Shown one piece after another: positions 32,001 to 39,400 of a stretch of DNA of 64,000 nt (position 1 is its first letter; every line of letters begins with the position of its first letter). A program made the position numbers and the translations under genes. The DNA is taken from positions 24,074-88,073 of the forward strand of contig NZ_QXPZ01000008.1 in assembly GCF_003664595.1 (NCBI RefSeq), in the 5' to 3' direction. Below the pieces are notes generated by a model, which did no database searches, was not told the DNA's origin, and saw nothing but the letters and a program-made list of their open reading frames with translations. The DNA comes from Atopobacter sp. AH10. GTDB taxonomy: Bacteria; Bacillota; Bacilli; Lactobacillales; Aerococcaceae.

Positions 32001-32477
32001 AGTTATTGGCAAGTCTCCATTAGGATCTTTTTTCTCCTTATCAGATAAAGCTACCCCCCCGCTATTTTCTCGCTTTTCGGATGAAGCGTGAGCGTCACTT
32101 TCTTTAGCCGGTTTATTCTCGTCGGATAAACCGTCATTTCTTCTATCTTTCAAAACTTCCGCATTCTCATTTCCAATACCTGCTTGAGAGCCATTTCCTT
32201 CCACAGGCTCGTTAGAAACAGGATCTTCCCTACCAGAAGGAGCAAGCTCCTCACTTGCCGAATGGTTTCCTACACGTTCCTCACGAGCTATTTTAGGTTT
32301 ATTGCTTTCTTCATTTGCTTCTGCTGCCAAGACCAACTGACAAGCACCTAGGCAAAGAATGGTGGTGGTTAAAGTCACCTGCCCCACTCTTTTTACCCAT
32401 GGATTCAACACTAGCTTTTCTTCAGATCCCTGCTTTAATCTACGTTTTACAAGATCCGACTTATCTTTCTTAATCAT
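26082..32477 (-). CDS. Giant LPXTG cell-wall-anchored repeat adhesin
   Basis: The 2131-residue protein starts at the ATG at 32477, six bases after AAGGAGG; an open frame to 32630 has no ribosome site. It has a long basic signal peptide (about 1-57, ending LGACQLVLAAEA), an acidic low-complexity segment, then an N-terminal putative adhesive region. Four 182-residue repeats follow (about 27740-29660), each beginning near TTAERLQEKSALVAKTI. A proline-rich wall-spanning stalk of some 30 KPTPPKPDDG-type units follows, and the C-terminus ends LPQTGSEETALS, a hydrophobic segment and KRLKGKKD. Sortase A would link it to peptidoglycan. The ligand is unknown. It sits between glpK and the str operon. 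Confidence 0.93.
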   Translation of the reverse strand: MIKKDKSDLVKRRLKQGSEEKLVLNPWVKRVGQVTLTTTILCLGACQLVLAAEANEESNKPKIAREERVGNHSASEELAPSGREDPVSNEPVEGNGSQAGIGNENAEVLKDRRNDGLSDENKPAKESDAHASSEKRENSGGVALSDKEKKDPNGDLPITDKVYPSSQDDEKDKGEESNERRDKVDKVSRPTLSQPVNDRENLLERHEGSSLDRSPLPSSVLTALRSDPSQQVDTVVELKTEGFGDKPFDWNLLPDKKVTVKFRYTKTDPAIVDFQQTLEFTKEGTKSTYVGWPTVGIEAASVYAEIGTRRVQFISSSSTGQDGKLTFKVTLRELPDITTTFEVRYQDAYGKDLESSDLPSETDTMPKFKVKIKEKCELTLPNKNVDFDLQNDDDLEEQGLFSVDEIVSITDTINEVDLRNPSNVTEVTIDGKKEGDLTIGDKLYHYLISYDPNDGHIRILLTYRPKCLIPEKDDQDKLPAPPQGYKRVSFNAKGETLGKKKVDGEFKEGESLRVLDIRADLKWTDSDLQEAIKDLFDEDLPAIYKNKDQEKKVDTTYKFNKWNEDISKKDEAVDTKEFHAIYEEKAYVLTEEPKIANGSGQNVTDSDYVKVTFDPTGKGSIGSSNDSSALTYWVLKDRTWDQIKGYKKDPSDEKPVFVIPTPKWDASHDGVDRNFLAWKENGQQYLYQNGQHALATTLTGQVNGDRTFTARFKADDFVYYTPKNADQATSSTDQNVPTEDASGNEIDKEDYHIIAFKVEDGTKATLNKGDVIDKKKKATVISVLVRKGTKWKKDIYPNVEVEKDYKLWYWQDSQGKVWTAEEDGEIANGEVLTAYLIKNGQDISKEDLSKHPLPQDQVYKLTLQKDDKSIADDNSDSNQSQYNKTYAIFKGSSLSQAGITLTAPKAKEGFKDPKWYKGQEETGKEDISSETINQDTVFKASATAQTTAERLQEKSALVAKTIAVFKNDAITWKDGLSLNEGLTQDEKAAVEQALKDATVTDVTNPARTSNGKGEFKGTLKVTFKDGSSLSIDNQFLLVYENGTTYPEAGKVIPKDGVKVTFSRDEDSVEEEGFTNLKPILVKKGTTVPENKFPQAKVKAGYKNMTWAPEKAKEVDQDQEFKASATAKTTAERLQEKSALVAKTIVVFKGDTITWKDGLGLKDGLTKEEKAAVEEALKDATVTDATNPARTSGKEGEFKGTLKVTFKDGSSLSIDKQTLLVYENGTTYPEDGKVIPKDGVKVTFSRDDKSVEAEGFENISPLLVKKGTAIPSDKFPQAKAKSGYKNLTWAPEKAKEVDQDTVFKASATAQTTAERLQEKSALVAKTIAVFKGDDITWKDGLGLKEGLTDEDQKAVEQALKDATVTDVTDPARTSNGKGEFKGTLKVTFADKSVLEIKEQTLLVYENGTPYPEAGKVIPKDGVKVTFSRDDASVAEEGFTNITPLLVKKGTAVPSDKFPQAKAKAGYKNLTWTPDKDQKVDQDKEFKASATAKTTAERLQEKSALVAKTIAVFKNDAITWKDGLGLKEGLTEEEKVAVEKALKDATVTDATSPTRTSNAKGEFKGTLKVTFADKSVLEIKDQTLLVYENKQEITTENKDKPKPSNSVLVEYKKGEGIQALEPDNKQILVKIGTSLEKTDFPATRLSEGYEGPVQWTGNGDNEGLTVSKTNNIFTAKATKKAPLPPKPDDGEKPTPPKPGDGDKPTPPKPDDGEKPTPPKPDDGDKPTPPKPDDGDKPTPPKPDDEGEKPTPPKPDDGGKPTPPKPDDGGKPTPPKPDDEGDKPTPPKPGDGDKPTPPKPDDGEKPTPPKPDDGDKPTPPKPDDGDKPTPPKPDDEGEKPTPPKPDDGGKPTPPKPDDGGKPTPPKPDDEGDKPTPPKPDEEGEKPTPPKPDDGGKPTPPKPDDGEKPTPPKPDDGEKPTPPKPDDGGKPTPPKPDDGEKPTPPKPDDGEKPTPPKPDDGEKPTPPKPDDGGKPTPPKPDDEGDKPTPPKPDDGDKPTPPKPDDEGGDKPTPPKPDDGEKPTPPKPGGGTDKPTPEPGGDEQKPKPDKGDQKHPEKPVNPNGDKPSGKDQNSHGSTGHKKGQVGSESTTATPAGNKASGTLPQTGSEETALSTLWGMLSLAAAACVKRLKGKKD
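26400..27440 (-). repeat. Proline-rich 10-residue coding repeat with higher-order duplication
   Basis: About 30 copies of a 30-33 bp unit encode KPTPPKPDDG/DDEG/GDG variants. The first eight units recur in the same variant order as the next eight, with nearly identical DNA at about 26867-27125 and 27137-27400, showing a recent block duplication. The repeat also keeps long antisense frames open. Confidence 0.9.
27740..29660 (-). repeat. Four long (about 547-bp) coding repeats in the adhesin
   Basis: The segment encoding TAERLQEKSALVAKTI recurs near 27990, 28540, 29087 and 29633, about 546-550 bp apart. Each unit of about 182 residues includes VTFSRD, PKDGVKV and LLVYENGT motifs. The copies are highly similar, so slipped-strand or recombinational copy-number change is plausible. 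Confidence 0.9.
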
Positions 32478-33050
32478 CGCAATCCTCCTTACCCCTTTAG
32501 ACCAGTCATCTATCTTTAGAAGGATGAGATGACTTTCCCCTATTAGACACTGTTTCACCCATTGACGAGATCGACCATAAAGCCTTCCCGTCCTACAAAC
32601 TCTCCTCGCTTTTTTCCACACAAAGTCCACAGAAATAAGTAACCGCTATCAATTTTATTTTTGCAAATTCTTCTATTTTTATCAATAGATTTAATCTCTT
32701 TTTAAAGAATAGTTCTAATTTTTGTAAAGCATTTATCTTCAATCTTCAAAGCTTTGTATACAAAACAAGGAGTCAACAAAGGAAATCTAGAGAATTCACT
32801 TTCACTTTTTAGACAGCCCTTGCCTTAGTCAAAAAGTAAAGTTGACTAGGATAATCCCCAAGTTGCTAGTAAGAGATGAGGTATTATAGTTAGCTGATGG
32901 GATCCGTCACTTAAACATAATGACCCAAGCAACTTCTCTAGATCAACAAGTCCAAAAAAGAGATACCCTCTTCTTCAGGCTTTATGCTTTTCCTTGTCGG
33001 TGAAAAGCCAACATCTTTTTCATGGATGAAGTTCTGTCAAAAAAGGCAAA
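32478..33050. other. Gene-free gap between tuf and the adhesin
   Basis: This stretch holds the adhesin promoter region and AT-rich sequence. An inverted repeat ACTTTTT-GAC / GTC-AAAAAGT lies at about 32806-32848. No convincing -35/-10 pair, RNA gene or ORF with a ribosome site was found. Confidence 0.5.
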
Positions 33051-33077
33051 TAAAAAAGCACCCTCAAAAGAGAGTGC
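33051..33077 (-). terminator. Terminator downstream of tuf
   Basis: On the minus strand GCACTCTC pairs with GAGGGTGC (one G-U) around a TTTT loop, followed by TTTTTTA. Confidence 0.85.
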
Positions 33078-33158
33078 TATCTGTCTGAACATAGGGTGGA
33101 AAGTTAGCTTTCCAAAAATTGACGCATCGACAAACGCTTAATTAACTTAAATCGTTAA

Positions 33159-34343
33159 TTAGCCTTCGATTTGAGAAACAACGCCGGCACCTACAGTACG
33201 GCCACCTTCACGGATAGAGAATTTAGTACCTTCTTCGATAGCGATTGGGTGGATCAATTCTACTTCCATAGTAACGTTGTCACCAGGCATAACCATTTCA
33301 GTACCTTCTGGCAATTCTACAACACCTGTGATATCAGTTGTACGGAAGTAGAATTGTGGACGGTAGTTAGAGAAGAATGGAGTGTGACGTCCACCTTCTT
33401 CTTTAGTCAATACGTAAACTTCAGCTTTGAATTTAGTATGTGGAGTGATTGTCCCTGGTTGAGCCAATACTTGACCACGTTGGATGTGTTCACGAGTAAT
33501 CCCACGAAGAAGAGTACCAATGTTGTCCCCAGCTTGAGCGAAGTCAAGTAATTTACGGAACATTTCAACACCTGTAACAGTAGTCTTTTGAGTGTCTTCG
33601 ATACCAACGATTTCAACTTCGTCGCCGACTTTAATAGTCCCACGTTCAACACGACCAGTTGCAACAGTACCACGACCAGTGATAGAGAATACGTCTTCGA
33701 CTGGCATCATGAATGGCAAGTCAGTTTCACGTTCTGGAGTTGGGATGTATTCGTCAACAGCATCCATCAAGTCCAAAATCTTTTGTTCGTATTCTGGATC
33801 GCCTTCGATAGCTTTCAAAGCAGAACCAGCGATAATTGGAATATCGTCACCTGGGAAGTCATATTCAGACAATAGGTCACGGATTTCCATTTCAACCAAT
33901 TCAACCAATTCAGGGTCGTCAACTAAGTCCATCTTGTTCAAGAATACAACGATGTAAGGAACACCTACTTGGCGAGACAAGAGGATGTGTTCACGTGTTT
34001 GAGGCATTGGACCGTCAGCAGCAGATACAACCAAGATCGCACCGTCCATTTGGGCAGCACCAGTGATCATGTTTTTAACGTAGTCCGCGTGGCCTGGGCA
34101 GTCAACGTGAGCGTAGTGACGTGCGTCAGTTTGGTATTCAACGTGAGAAGTGTTGATAGTGATACCGCGTTCGCGTTCTTCAGGAGCTTTATCGATAGAA
34201 GCGTAGTCAGAAACTTCTGCGTAACCTTTCTTAGCTAATACAGAAGTAATAGCTGCTGTTAAAGTTGTTTTACCATGGTCAACGTGTCCGATGGTCCCAA
34301 TATTCAAATGGGGTTTAGAACGATCGTATTTTTCTTTTGCCAT
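33159..34343 (-). CDS. tuf: Elongation factor Tu
   Basis: The 394-residue GTPase delivers aminoacyl-tRNA to the ribosome. It has the G1 motif GHVDHGKT, the switch region [26 protein letters not shown] and SALKA. Length is normal. It is the last gene of the str operon but also has its own promoter in the gap after fusA. Confidence 0.98.
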   Translation of the reverse strand: MAKEKYDRSKPHLNIGTIGHVDHGKTTLTAAITSVLAKKGYAEVSDYASIDKAPEERERGITINTSHVEYQTDARHYAHVDCPGHADYVKNMITGAAQMDGAILVVSAADGPMPQTREHILLSRQVGVPYIVVFLNKMDLVDDPELVELVEMEIRDLLSEYDFPGDDIPIIAGSALKAIEGDPEYEQKILDLMDAVDEYIPTPERETDLPFMMPVEDVFSITGRGTVATGRVERGTIKVGDEVEIVGIEDTQKTTVTGVEMFRKLLDFAQAGDNIGTLLRGITREHIQRGQVLAQPGTITPHTKFKAEVYVLTKEEGGRHTPFFSNYRPQFYFRTTDITGVVELPEGTEMVMPGDNVTMEVELIHPIAIEEGTKFSIREGGRTVGAGVVSQIEG

Positions 34344-34408
34344 ATGTCTTAATTCCTCCTAAATTTAGGTGTTAGTTTAAACGTTTGAAAAAACGCCTAG
34401 CTAATTAG

Positions 34409-34438
34409 ATTATACCGAGTAACAGTGGGAATAGTCAA
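34409..34438 (-). promoter_or_regulatory. Internal tuf promoter overlapping a hairpin
   Basis: On the minus strand TTGACT (34433-34438) and TATAAT (34409-34414) are 18 bp apart. The -35 lies in the loop of a perfect inverted repeat GTGGGAATAGT/ACTATTCCCAC (about 34425-34448), which could act as a partial terminator after fusA. Confidence 0.7.
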
Positions 34439-34469
34439 CTATTCCCACCTATTTTCTTACTGATAAGAC

Positions 34470-36563
34470 TTACTCAGATTTCTTATGACCATATTTTTCA
34501 ATGATCTCTTCTTGGATGCTCTTAGGTAGATCAGAATAGTGATCAAATTGCATAGTGAATGTCCCACGACCTTGAGTTGCAGAACGTAGAGTTGTTGCAT
34601 AACCAAACATTTCTGATAATGGGATCATCGCTTTGATGATTTGAGCATTAGCCCGCATTTCGGTCCCTTCAATTTGCCCACGACGAGCATTGACATGACC
34701 CATAACGTCCCCGAAGTATTCTTCTGGAACAGTGATTTCAACTGCCATGATAGGTTCCAAAATAACTGGTTTAGCTGTCTTAGCGGCAGCACGTAAAGCC
34801 ATAGAAGCAGCAACTTTGAAGGCTGTTTCACTGGAGTCGACATCATGGTAAGAACCATCATAAAGTTTAGCCTTAATGTCAACCATTGGGAAGCCAGCCA
34901 AGACACCATTTTCCATAGAGTCTTTCAAACCTGCTTCAACAGCTGGAATGTATTCACGAGGCACAACCCCACCAACGATGGCGTTTTCGAATTCGAAACC
35001 TGCGCCTTCTTCGTTTGGTGTGAATTCAATCCAAACGTGACCATATTGCCCTTTACCACCAGATTGACGAACGAATTTACCTTCAGCTTGAGTAGCTTGA
35101 CGGAAGGTTTCACGGTAGGATACTTGAGGAGCACCTACAGTAGCTTCCACCTTGAATTCACGTTTCAAACGGTCAACGATGATATCCAAGTGCAATTCAC
35201 CCATCCCGGCAATGATAGTTTGACCAGTTTCTTGGTCAGTAGATGCACGGAAGGTTGGGTCTTCTTCAGATAGTTTTTGAAGAGCGATAGACATCTTGTC
35301 TTGGTCAGCTTTAGATTTAGGTTCAATAGCTACTTCGATAACTGGTTCTGGGAATTCCATAGATTCCAAGATTACTTGGTCATCTACGTCAGTTAAGGAG
35401 TCACCTGTACCTGTATCCTTCAAACCAACAGCAGCTGCGATGTCCCCTGCAAAGACTTGGTCAACTTCTGAACGAGAGTTAGCGTGCATCAATAGGATAC
35501 GACCAACACGTTCACGTTTGCCCTTAGTTGCATTTTGGACGTAAGAACCAGACTTCAATGTACCAGAGTAAACACGGAAGAAAGTTAAACGACCAACATA
35601 AGGGTCTGTCATTACCTTGAAGGCTAGGGCTGCAAATGGTTCATCATCACTAGCATGACGAACAACTTCTTCGCCACCTTCACCGGGACGTACGCCCTTG
35701 ATAGCTTCAACGTCAGTTGGAGCTGGTAGGTAGTCAATAACCCCATCAAGAAGAGGTTGAACCCCTTTATTCTTGAAGGCAGAACCAGCAAATACTGGGT
35801 AGAATTCTACTTTCAAAGTAGCCCGACGGATAGCAGCTTTTAAGTCTTCTTCAGAGATTTCTTCTCCTTCAAGATAAGCCATCATCAAATCTTCATCAGT
35901 TTCAGCTACAGCTTCAACTAATTTGTCGCGCCATTCTAAAGCAAGTTCTTTGTAGTCTTCTGGAATATCTTCTTCATCAATAACTGTACCCAAGTCATCT
36001 TCGTAGATGTAGGCTTTTTGATGGATTAAGTCGATAACCCCTTTGAAGTTATCTTCTGAACCGATTGGTAATTGAACTGGATGAGCGTTAGCTTGAAGAC
36101 GGTCATGCAAAGTTTTTACAGAGTATAAGAAGTCTGCACCAATCTTGTCCATCTTGTTCACAAACACGATACGAGGTACACCGTAAGTTGTTGCTTGGCG
36201 CCATACAGTTTCTGTTTGAGGTTCTACACCAGATTGAGCGTCCAAAATTGTTACCGCCCCGTCAAGAACCCGTAGAGAACGTTCTACTTCGACAGTGAAG
36301 TCCACGTGCCCTGGAGTATCGATGATGTTGATCCGGTTGCCCTTCCATTGAGCAGTTGTAGCAGCAGAGGTAATGGTAATCCCACGTTCTTGTTCCTGTT
36401 CCATCCAGTCCATTTGAGAAGCCCCTTCATGGGTTTCACCAATTTTATGGATTTTACCAGTGTAGTACAAGATACGCTCGGTACAAGTTGTTTTACCGGC
36501 GTCGATGTGGGCCATGATACCAATGTTACGAGTGTTTTCTAGTGAAAAGTCTCTAGTAGCCAT
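34470..36563 (-). CDS. fusA: Elongation factor G
   Basis: The 697-residue translocase GTPase has [15 protein letters not shown], the switch motif [26 protein letters not shown] and NKMDKIGAD, followed by the standard domains II-V ending in the [16 protein letters not shown] region. It lies in the str operon between rpsG and tuf. Confidence 0.98.
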   Translation of the reverse strand: MATRDFSLENTRNIGIMAHIDAGKTTCTERILYYTGKIHKIGETHEGASQMDWMEQEQERGITITSAATTAQWKGNRINIIDTPGHVDFTVEVERSLRVLDGAVTILDAQSGVEPQTETVWRQATTYGVPRIVFVNKMDKIGADFLYSVKTLHDRLQANAHPVQLPIGSEDNFKGVIDLIHQKAYIYEDDLGTVIDEEDIPEDYKELALEWRDKLVEAVAETDEDLMMAYLEGEEISEEDLKAAIRRATLKVEFYPVFAGSAFKNKGVQPLLDGVIDYLPAPTDVEAIKGVRPGEGGEEVVRHASDDEPFAALAFKVMTDPYVGRLTFFRVYSGTLKSGSYVQNATKGKRERVGRILLMHANSRSEVDQVFAGDIAAAVGLKDTGTGDSLTDVDDQVILESMEFPEPVIEVAIEPKSKADQDKMSIALQKLSEEDPTFRASTDQETGQTIIAGMGELHLDIIVDRLKREFKVEATVGAPQVSYRETFRQATQAEGKFVRQSGGKGQYGHVWIEFTPNEEGAGFEFENAIVGGVVPREYIPAVEAGLKDSMENGVLAGFPMVDIKAKLYDGSYHDVDSSETAFKVAASMALRAAAKTAKPVILEPIMAVEITVPEEYFGDVMGHVNARRGQIEGTEMRANAQIIKAMIPLSEMFGYATTLRSATQGRGTFTMQFDHYSDLPKSIQEEIIEKYGHKKSE

Positions 36564-36615
36564 AGTTTAATAGGACCCTCTCTTTCTTAAATAATAAAGG
36601 ATGTACTGGTAAAAA

Positions 36616-37086
36616 TTACCATCTGTAATGAGCAAAAGCTTTGTTAGCTTCAGCCATACGATGTACTTCTTCACGTTTACGTACAGAAGCCCCTGTGTTG
36701 TTTGCAGCGTCCATGATTTCACGAGCTAAACGAACTTCCATAGTGCCTTCCCCACGCAAACGAGCGTAGTTAACTAACCAACGAAGAGCTAAAGCTGTAC
36801 GACGGTCAGGACGTACTTCAACTGGAACTTGGTAGTTAGAACCACCGATACGACGAGCTTTAACTTCAAGAACAGGCATAACGTTCTTCATTGCTTCGTC
36901 GAAAACTTCGATTGGGTTGTTCCCTGTATCTTCTTTAATGATTTCGAAAGCTTGGTATAAAATAGTTGCAGCTTTCCCGCGTTTCCCATCAACCATCAAA
37001 CGGTTAATACAACGCGTAACGAGCTTAGAATTGTAAATTGGATCTGGTAAAACATCGCGCTTTGCGACTGGACCTTTACGAGGCAT
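36616..37086 (-). CDS. rpsG: 30S ribosomal protein S7
   Basis: The 156-residue product starts [20 protein letters not shown] and contains [20 protein letters not shown]. It organises the 30S head. It lies 29 bp after rpsL with AAAGGAG upstream. Confidence 0.98.
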   Translation of the reverse strand: MPRKGPVAKRDVLPDPIYNSKLVTRCINRLMVDGKRGKAATILYQAFEIIKEDTGNNPIEVFDEAMKNVMPVLEVKARRIGGSNYQVPVEVRPDRRTALALRWLVNYARLRGEGTMEVRLAREIMDAANNTGASVRKREEVHRMAEANKAFAHYRW

Positions 37087-37115
37087 TCAAAGCACTCCTT
37101 TCAATGATTAATGGT

Positions 37116-37529
37116 TTATTTTTTAGGTTTCTTCGTTCCATATTTAGAACGTGATTGACGACGGTTGTCCACACCAGCAGTATCTAAAGCACCGCGGACG
37201 ATATGGTAACGAACCCCTGGCAAGTCTTTTACACGGCCCCCACGGATCAATACCACACTGTGTTCTTGCAAGTTGTGGCCAATCCCTGGAATGTAAGCTG
37301 TCACTTCGATTAAGTTGGACAAGCGCACACGAGCGTATTTACGCAAAGCAGAGTTAGGTTTCTTAGGTGTCATTGTCCCAACACGAGTGCAAACTCCACG
37401 TTTTTGAGGAGAGTTCGTGTTTGTTTGTGATTTCTTAAAGCTGTTATACCCTTTGTTAAGCGCTGGTGATTTGGATTTTTCGACGTGACTGTGACGTCCT
37501 TTCCGAACCAACTGATTAATTGTAGGCAT
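37116..37529 (-). CDS. rpsL: 30S ribosomal protein S12
   Basis: The 137-residue decoding-centre protein contains [17 protein letters not shown] and [17 protein letters not shown]. The lysines in the KKPNSA and RVKDLP motifs, where streptomycin-resistance substitutions usually occur, are unaltered. It is the first gene of the str operon, with GAAGGAGG upstream of the ATG. Confidence 0.98.
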   Translation of the reverse strand: MPTINQLVRKGRHSHVEKSKSPALNKGYNSFKKSQTNTNSPQKRGVCTRVGTMTPKKPNSALRKYARVRLSNLIEVTAYIPGIGHNLQEHSVVLIRGGRVKDLPGVRYHIVRGALDTAGVDNRRQSRSKYGTKKPKK

Positions 37530-37621
37530 CAGTTCTTCCTCCTTCAGTAGATCATTTGTCTATTTTTTGTGTTATCTGGCCTTTAGCCTTGTACACATTG
37601 CCAGGCGTGTTTTTTCTTTTT

Positions 37622-37656
37622 GTAAAAAAACGACACCTGTAAAGCTGTCTCTGGGC
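37622..37656 (-). terminator. Possible attenuator in the rpsL leader
   Basis: On the minus strand GACAGCTTTACAGGTGTC forms a short imperfect hairpin followed by GTTTTTTT, located between the str promoter and rpsL. It could attenuate the operon, but the stem is weak. Confidence 0.35.
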
Positions 37657-37713
37657 CTTCATCCTATTCAGCACGTCTGATTCTATCAACCAGTGAATAA
37701 AGACACCTAAGAT

Positions 37714-37742
37714 AGAATATCATGTTGACTATAAGCTGTCAA
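37714..37742 (-). promoter_or_regulatory. Promoter of the str operon
   Basis: On the minus strand TTGACA (37737-37742) and TATTCT (37714-37719) are 17 bp apart. It gives a leader of about 175 nt before rpsL. Confidence 0.8.
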
Positions 37743-37780
37743 ACCTTTTTTGCTCTTTCATTTTAAATTTTCTTCAGCCA

Positions 37781-37865
37781 GACTTCTGGATCATTCAACT
37801 AGACTTCTGGATCATTCAGGCAAACTTCTAGATCATTCAGCCAGTCTTCTAGATCTGCCGTCAGC
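37781..37865. repeat. 21-bp tandem repeat upstream of the str operon
   Basis: Four units with core ACTTCTGGATCATTCA start at 37781, 37802, 37823 and 37844, exactly 21 bp apart. They lie just upstream of the str promoter. Confidence 0.85.
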
Positions 37866-37921
37866 TGACGGTAATCCCTGTCTAAACCTATTTACTCTAG
37901 GTCATTTTGACCTAATAAAGC

Positions 37922-37947
37922 AAAAAAGGAGGTTATTTCCTCCTTTT
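37922..37947. terminator. Bidirectional terminator between the str operon and the membrane-protein gene
   Basis: AAAAAGGAGG and CCTCCTTTTT form a perfect stem around TTATTT, with U-runs on both strands. On the minus strand it would serve the gene at 38211-39011. Confidence 0.85.
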
Positions 37948-37964
37948 TGTCTCTTTATCGTTCG

Positions 37965-38205
37965 ATAATTTTTACCATCATTCATTGGTTTTTACGACAT
38001 CGCTCAATAGTTATTTTCACCATCGTTCAATGTCTTTTTCACCATCGTTAAGTGTTTTTACGACATCTTGTCGCTTGTCTTCAAGAATTTTCTGATCAGC
38101 AACCCTCGTTTTCTAACCAACATTCAGCATTTTTCTGACCAGCAATCCTCGTTTACTGACCAACCATCAGCATTTTCTGAACAGCAATCCCGATCGACTG
38201 ATCCA
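37965..38205. repeat. Two more tandem-repeat families after the membrane-protein gene
   Basis: First comes a degenerate unit of about 30 bp around TTTTTCACCATCGTTCAATG (37965-38075). Then comes a unit of about 47 bp containing TTTCTGACCAGCAATCCTCG and ACTGACCAACCATCAGCA (38085-38205). No gene is present. Confidence 0.7.
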
Positions 38206-38210
38206 CTTTC

Positions 38211-39011
38211 TTAATCCTGCTGTTCACTCGCTAGACAGGCATCTTCTTCTCCTGCTAAAGACCTTAAAGCAGAGGCTTTGGCTAAATCTGGCAAGGATAG
38301 TTTCAAACAAGTCGCATGAACCAAGAACACTAAGCTATTGTATACCCCATAGATGAAAGCTACGTAAAGCACTTTCGGCAAACGGTCAAACAAGCCTTTA
38401 AGAACTGGACTATGGAACATATAGGCATAATTTGCCCCAACCAACATATTGACGATCAAGGTAAAGGTCAGGAAGGCATTCACTACTAAAAAGGCATAGC
38501 GGTAGCTCTTTGCATCAAAATCATACCCATCTACAAATAGGAAGTAGTTGGCTAGCCAGAAAATCATGAAATGGAAAATAAAGAAATGCACATTGGTAAA
38601 ATGTGGCCATGAATAATGTAGCATATCGGGTTGAATCATCGGTAACACGCCCCCGAATAAGCCCCAATAAACAGTCACACCTTTCAATGGTTTAAAGTCT
38701 GTGATTAAAGCAATAACGCCCATATAGAGAGCTGCTCGGCAGGAATAAAGGGGTAAACCTTCTACCCAACCGTCCTTCCTTAAGAAGAAGCAGAAATACA
38801 TATAGAGGAATTGATCTAATACAGCCATCACGATAAAGCTGACTTTAAGCCAGTGATTCAAGCGCTTATTTTGACGAATGTGTTCACGATGCTTAAAAAT
38901 GATCCAAGCGCCTGAAAGCAAGGTGACAATCAACACATAGTGCCAAAAAGAAAATGGCTGGAAAATAAACCCATCTTCTTCTGGACGGAAAAATTCTTTA
39001 AAAAAACTCAT
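38211..39011 (-). CDS. Integral membrane protein, YwaF/TIGR02206-like
   Basis: The 266-residue protein has six to seven hydrophobic segments, short loops and a Cys/Glu-rich cytoplasmic tail (residues 250-266). The pattern (PFSFWHYVLI near the N-terminus, LYSCRAALYMG in the middle, a conserved HFMIFWLANYFLF region) resembles the uncharacterised YwaF family of Firmicutes. No enzymatic motif is seen and function is unknown. It is a single gene with AAAGGAG upstream of ATG, between the str operon and the 1501-residue surface protein. Confidence 0.6.
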   Translation of the reverse strand: MSFFKEFFRPEEDGFIFQPFSFWHYVLIVTLLSGAWIIFKHREHIRQNKRLNHWLKVSFIVMAVLDQFLYMYFCFFLRKDGWVEGLPLYSCRAALYMGVIALITDFKPLKGVTVYWGLFGGVLPMIQPDMLHYSWPHFTNVHFFIFHFMIFWLANYFLFVDGYDFDAKSYRYAFLVVNAFLTFTLIVNMLVGANYAYMFHSPVLKGLFDRLPKVLYVAFIYGVYNSLVFLVHATCLKLSLPDLAKASALRSLAGEEDACLASEQQD

Positions 39012-39227
39012 TACTTACTCCTTTAAATTGATCAATTGAGGGTCATCCCTCAAGCACATTTCTTTTCTTATTGTATCAAAAAGCGCAAGAAAAAAGCTTA
39101 AAAAATTGATAAGAGTGTCTGCCTTGTTTCTTGGGGGCTATCCAAAGTTTGAAAAGTGTTCCCCTAGCGCTAGGTTAGGGCTTTTCTTATGGTCTATAAG
39201 CTATCCCTAAATCTGATCTCTAGCATA

Positions 39228-39276
39228 AGAAGAGACGGTTATAGCTGTGCCTGTAGCTATTTTACCGCCTCTTCTC
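39228..39276 (-). terminator. Nested hairpin downstream of the helical-repeat surface protein
   Basis: AGAAGAG-CGGT pairs with ACCG-CTCTTCT, and ATAGCT with AGCTAT inside. It lies 125 bp past the stop codon at 39401. The U-tract is poor on the minus strand, so termination is probable but not certain. The rest of the 39012-39400 gap shows nothing clear. Confidence 0.55.
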
Positions 39277-39400
39277 TTTATATCCCCCAGAACGTTTTTA
39301 CTTTCTAAGGGCTAATTCAACAAGTATCTTTTGGACAATACCCGTACCAATAAAAATGATCCCAGGATTTTATAGTAACATCAGTCTACTAGAAACTTCC

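Noticed and set aside
32478..32630. 51-codon N-terminal extension of the adhesin
   Set aside because: It lacks a ribosome site and would bury the signal peptide. AAGGAGG precedes the ATG at 32477.
37750..37968. Plus-strand frame with LLDHS repeats
   Set aside because: It is a 21-bp intergenic repeat that is open because 21 is divisible by three. No ribosome site, and it runs through a terminator.
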